Positions 48,330-48,453 of a DNA stretch of 48,453 bases are shown here, piece by piece. The DNA comes from Bacillota bacterium (GTDB lineage: Bacteria; Macinerneyibacteriota; Macinerneyibacteria; Macinerneyibacteriales; DSCS01): assembly GCA_011048995.1 (NCBI GenBank), contig DSCS01000071.1:1-48453 (forward strand), given 5' to 3'. The position numbers and the translations under genes are program-made. Under the pieces are notes generated by a model that was not told where the DNA came from, did no database searches, and was given only the letters and a program-made list of their open reading frames with translations. Each line of letters opens with the position of its first letter. Position 1 is the stretch's first letter.

Positions 48330-48453
48330 CTCAATGAGAGTTTGATCCTGGCTCAGAGCGAACATTGGCGGCGCGTTTAACACATGCAAGTCGAGCGAGA
48401 AAGTTTCTTCGGAAACGAGTAGAGCGGCGAACGGGTGAGTAACACGTGAGTGA
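48330..48453 (+). rRNA. 16S ribosomal RNA, 5' partial
   Basis: AGAGTTTGATCCTGGCTCAG begins at 48337 (E. coli position 8), followed by GCGAACATTGGCGGCGCG, TTTAACACATGCAAGTCGAG and a short V1 hairpin with TTTCTTCGGAAA, then GGCGAACGGGTGAGTAACACG. The 5' end is estimated at about 48330. The gene runs off the right edge, so no tRNA spacer or 23S is seen. V1 is short; I cannot place it in a phylum by eye. Confidence 0.98.

Noticed and set aside
1-48453. CRISPR arrays, insertion sequences, integrases, prophage or toxin-antitoxin loci
   Set aside because: No regularly spaced direct repeats, transposase or phage motifs were seen. The XRE regulators are paired with DUF2178 membrane proteins, not with toxins of any family I recognise.

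Overview
This is a dense bacterial window (standard code, many 4-nt ATGA/GTGA overlaps, intergenic gaps mostly under 150 nt) of moderate G+C. It comes from a diderm: there is a large outer-membrane beta-barrel ending in Phe, several lipoproteins, and an ftsE-ftsX-envC cluster. The first ~120 nt of a 16S rRNA gene at the right edge do not match any phylum I can name with confidence. With a DUF4837 lipoprotein outside an obvious Bacteroidota context, a six-bladed-propeller lipoprotein and a TrmD double-SPOUT fusion, this suggests a little-studied, probably uncultured lineage. I do not assign a phylum.

Layout. 1-2189: 3' part of a YdfG-like short-chain dehydrogenase, a C39-like secreted peptidase and a phosphoglycerate-mutase-type metalloenzyme. 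2190-9287: a long co-directional run that starts as infC-rpmI-rplT (infC with an ATC start behind a structured leader) and continues through smpB into envelope genes (amidase, FemAB-like, dus, LysM) and two ECF ATPases. 9291-11040 (minus): an MscS channel with a cNMP-binding-like domain, then tRNA-Phe, tRNA-Asp and tRNA-Val. 11100-14307: divergent cysS and a fused formiminotransferase-cyclodeaminase. 14509-16832: an XRE/DUF2178 pair, M18 aminopeptidase and DUF4282 membrane protein. 16958-20927: DUF4837 lipoprotein plus outer-membrane barrel, then family-4 uracil-DNA glycosylase. 21016-25218 (minus): ftsE-ftsX-envC(degenerate LytM)-DUF4097. 25321-27725: manC and two small heat-shock genes behind a sigma-54 promoter. 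27821-33647: ylxM-ffh-rpsP-khpA-rimM-trmD-rplS-rnhB-traB. 33720-39351: glyQ-glyS-ppdK. 39464-43448: small membrane proteins, a second XRE/DUF2178 pair with a clear operator, a propeller lipoprotein, and a patch of decayed genes (M20 hydrolase remnant, truncated thioredoxin-DsbD-like gene). 43534-44617: SPFH protein and NfeD. 44730-48109: TPR lipoprotein, murE, DUF4230. 48110-end: tandem rRNA promoters and the start of 16S.

Functional themes. (i) Translation and secretion core (infC/L35/L20/SmpB; SRP/S16/RimM/TrmD/L19; CysRS, GlyRS, tRNAs, rRNA). (ii) Cell-wall splitting: a periplasmic amidase (3927-5105) and, elsewhere, FtsE-FtsX with a catalytically degenerate LytM protein, the expected activator for such an amidase. 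(iii) Envelope stress: sigma-54-driven Hsp20 pair, SPFH/NfeD, MscS-cNBD. (iv) Two small XRE-regulator/DUF2178 modules in opposite gene order, each with a palindrome at its promoter.

Several genes (mscS, ftsE, udg, ylxM) have a good -10 box only 6-11 nt before the start codon and no Shine-Dalgarno, which points to leaderless mRNAs beside otherwise strong AGGAGG-type sites. I found no CRISPR array, transposase or prophage gene.
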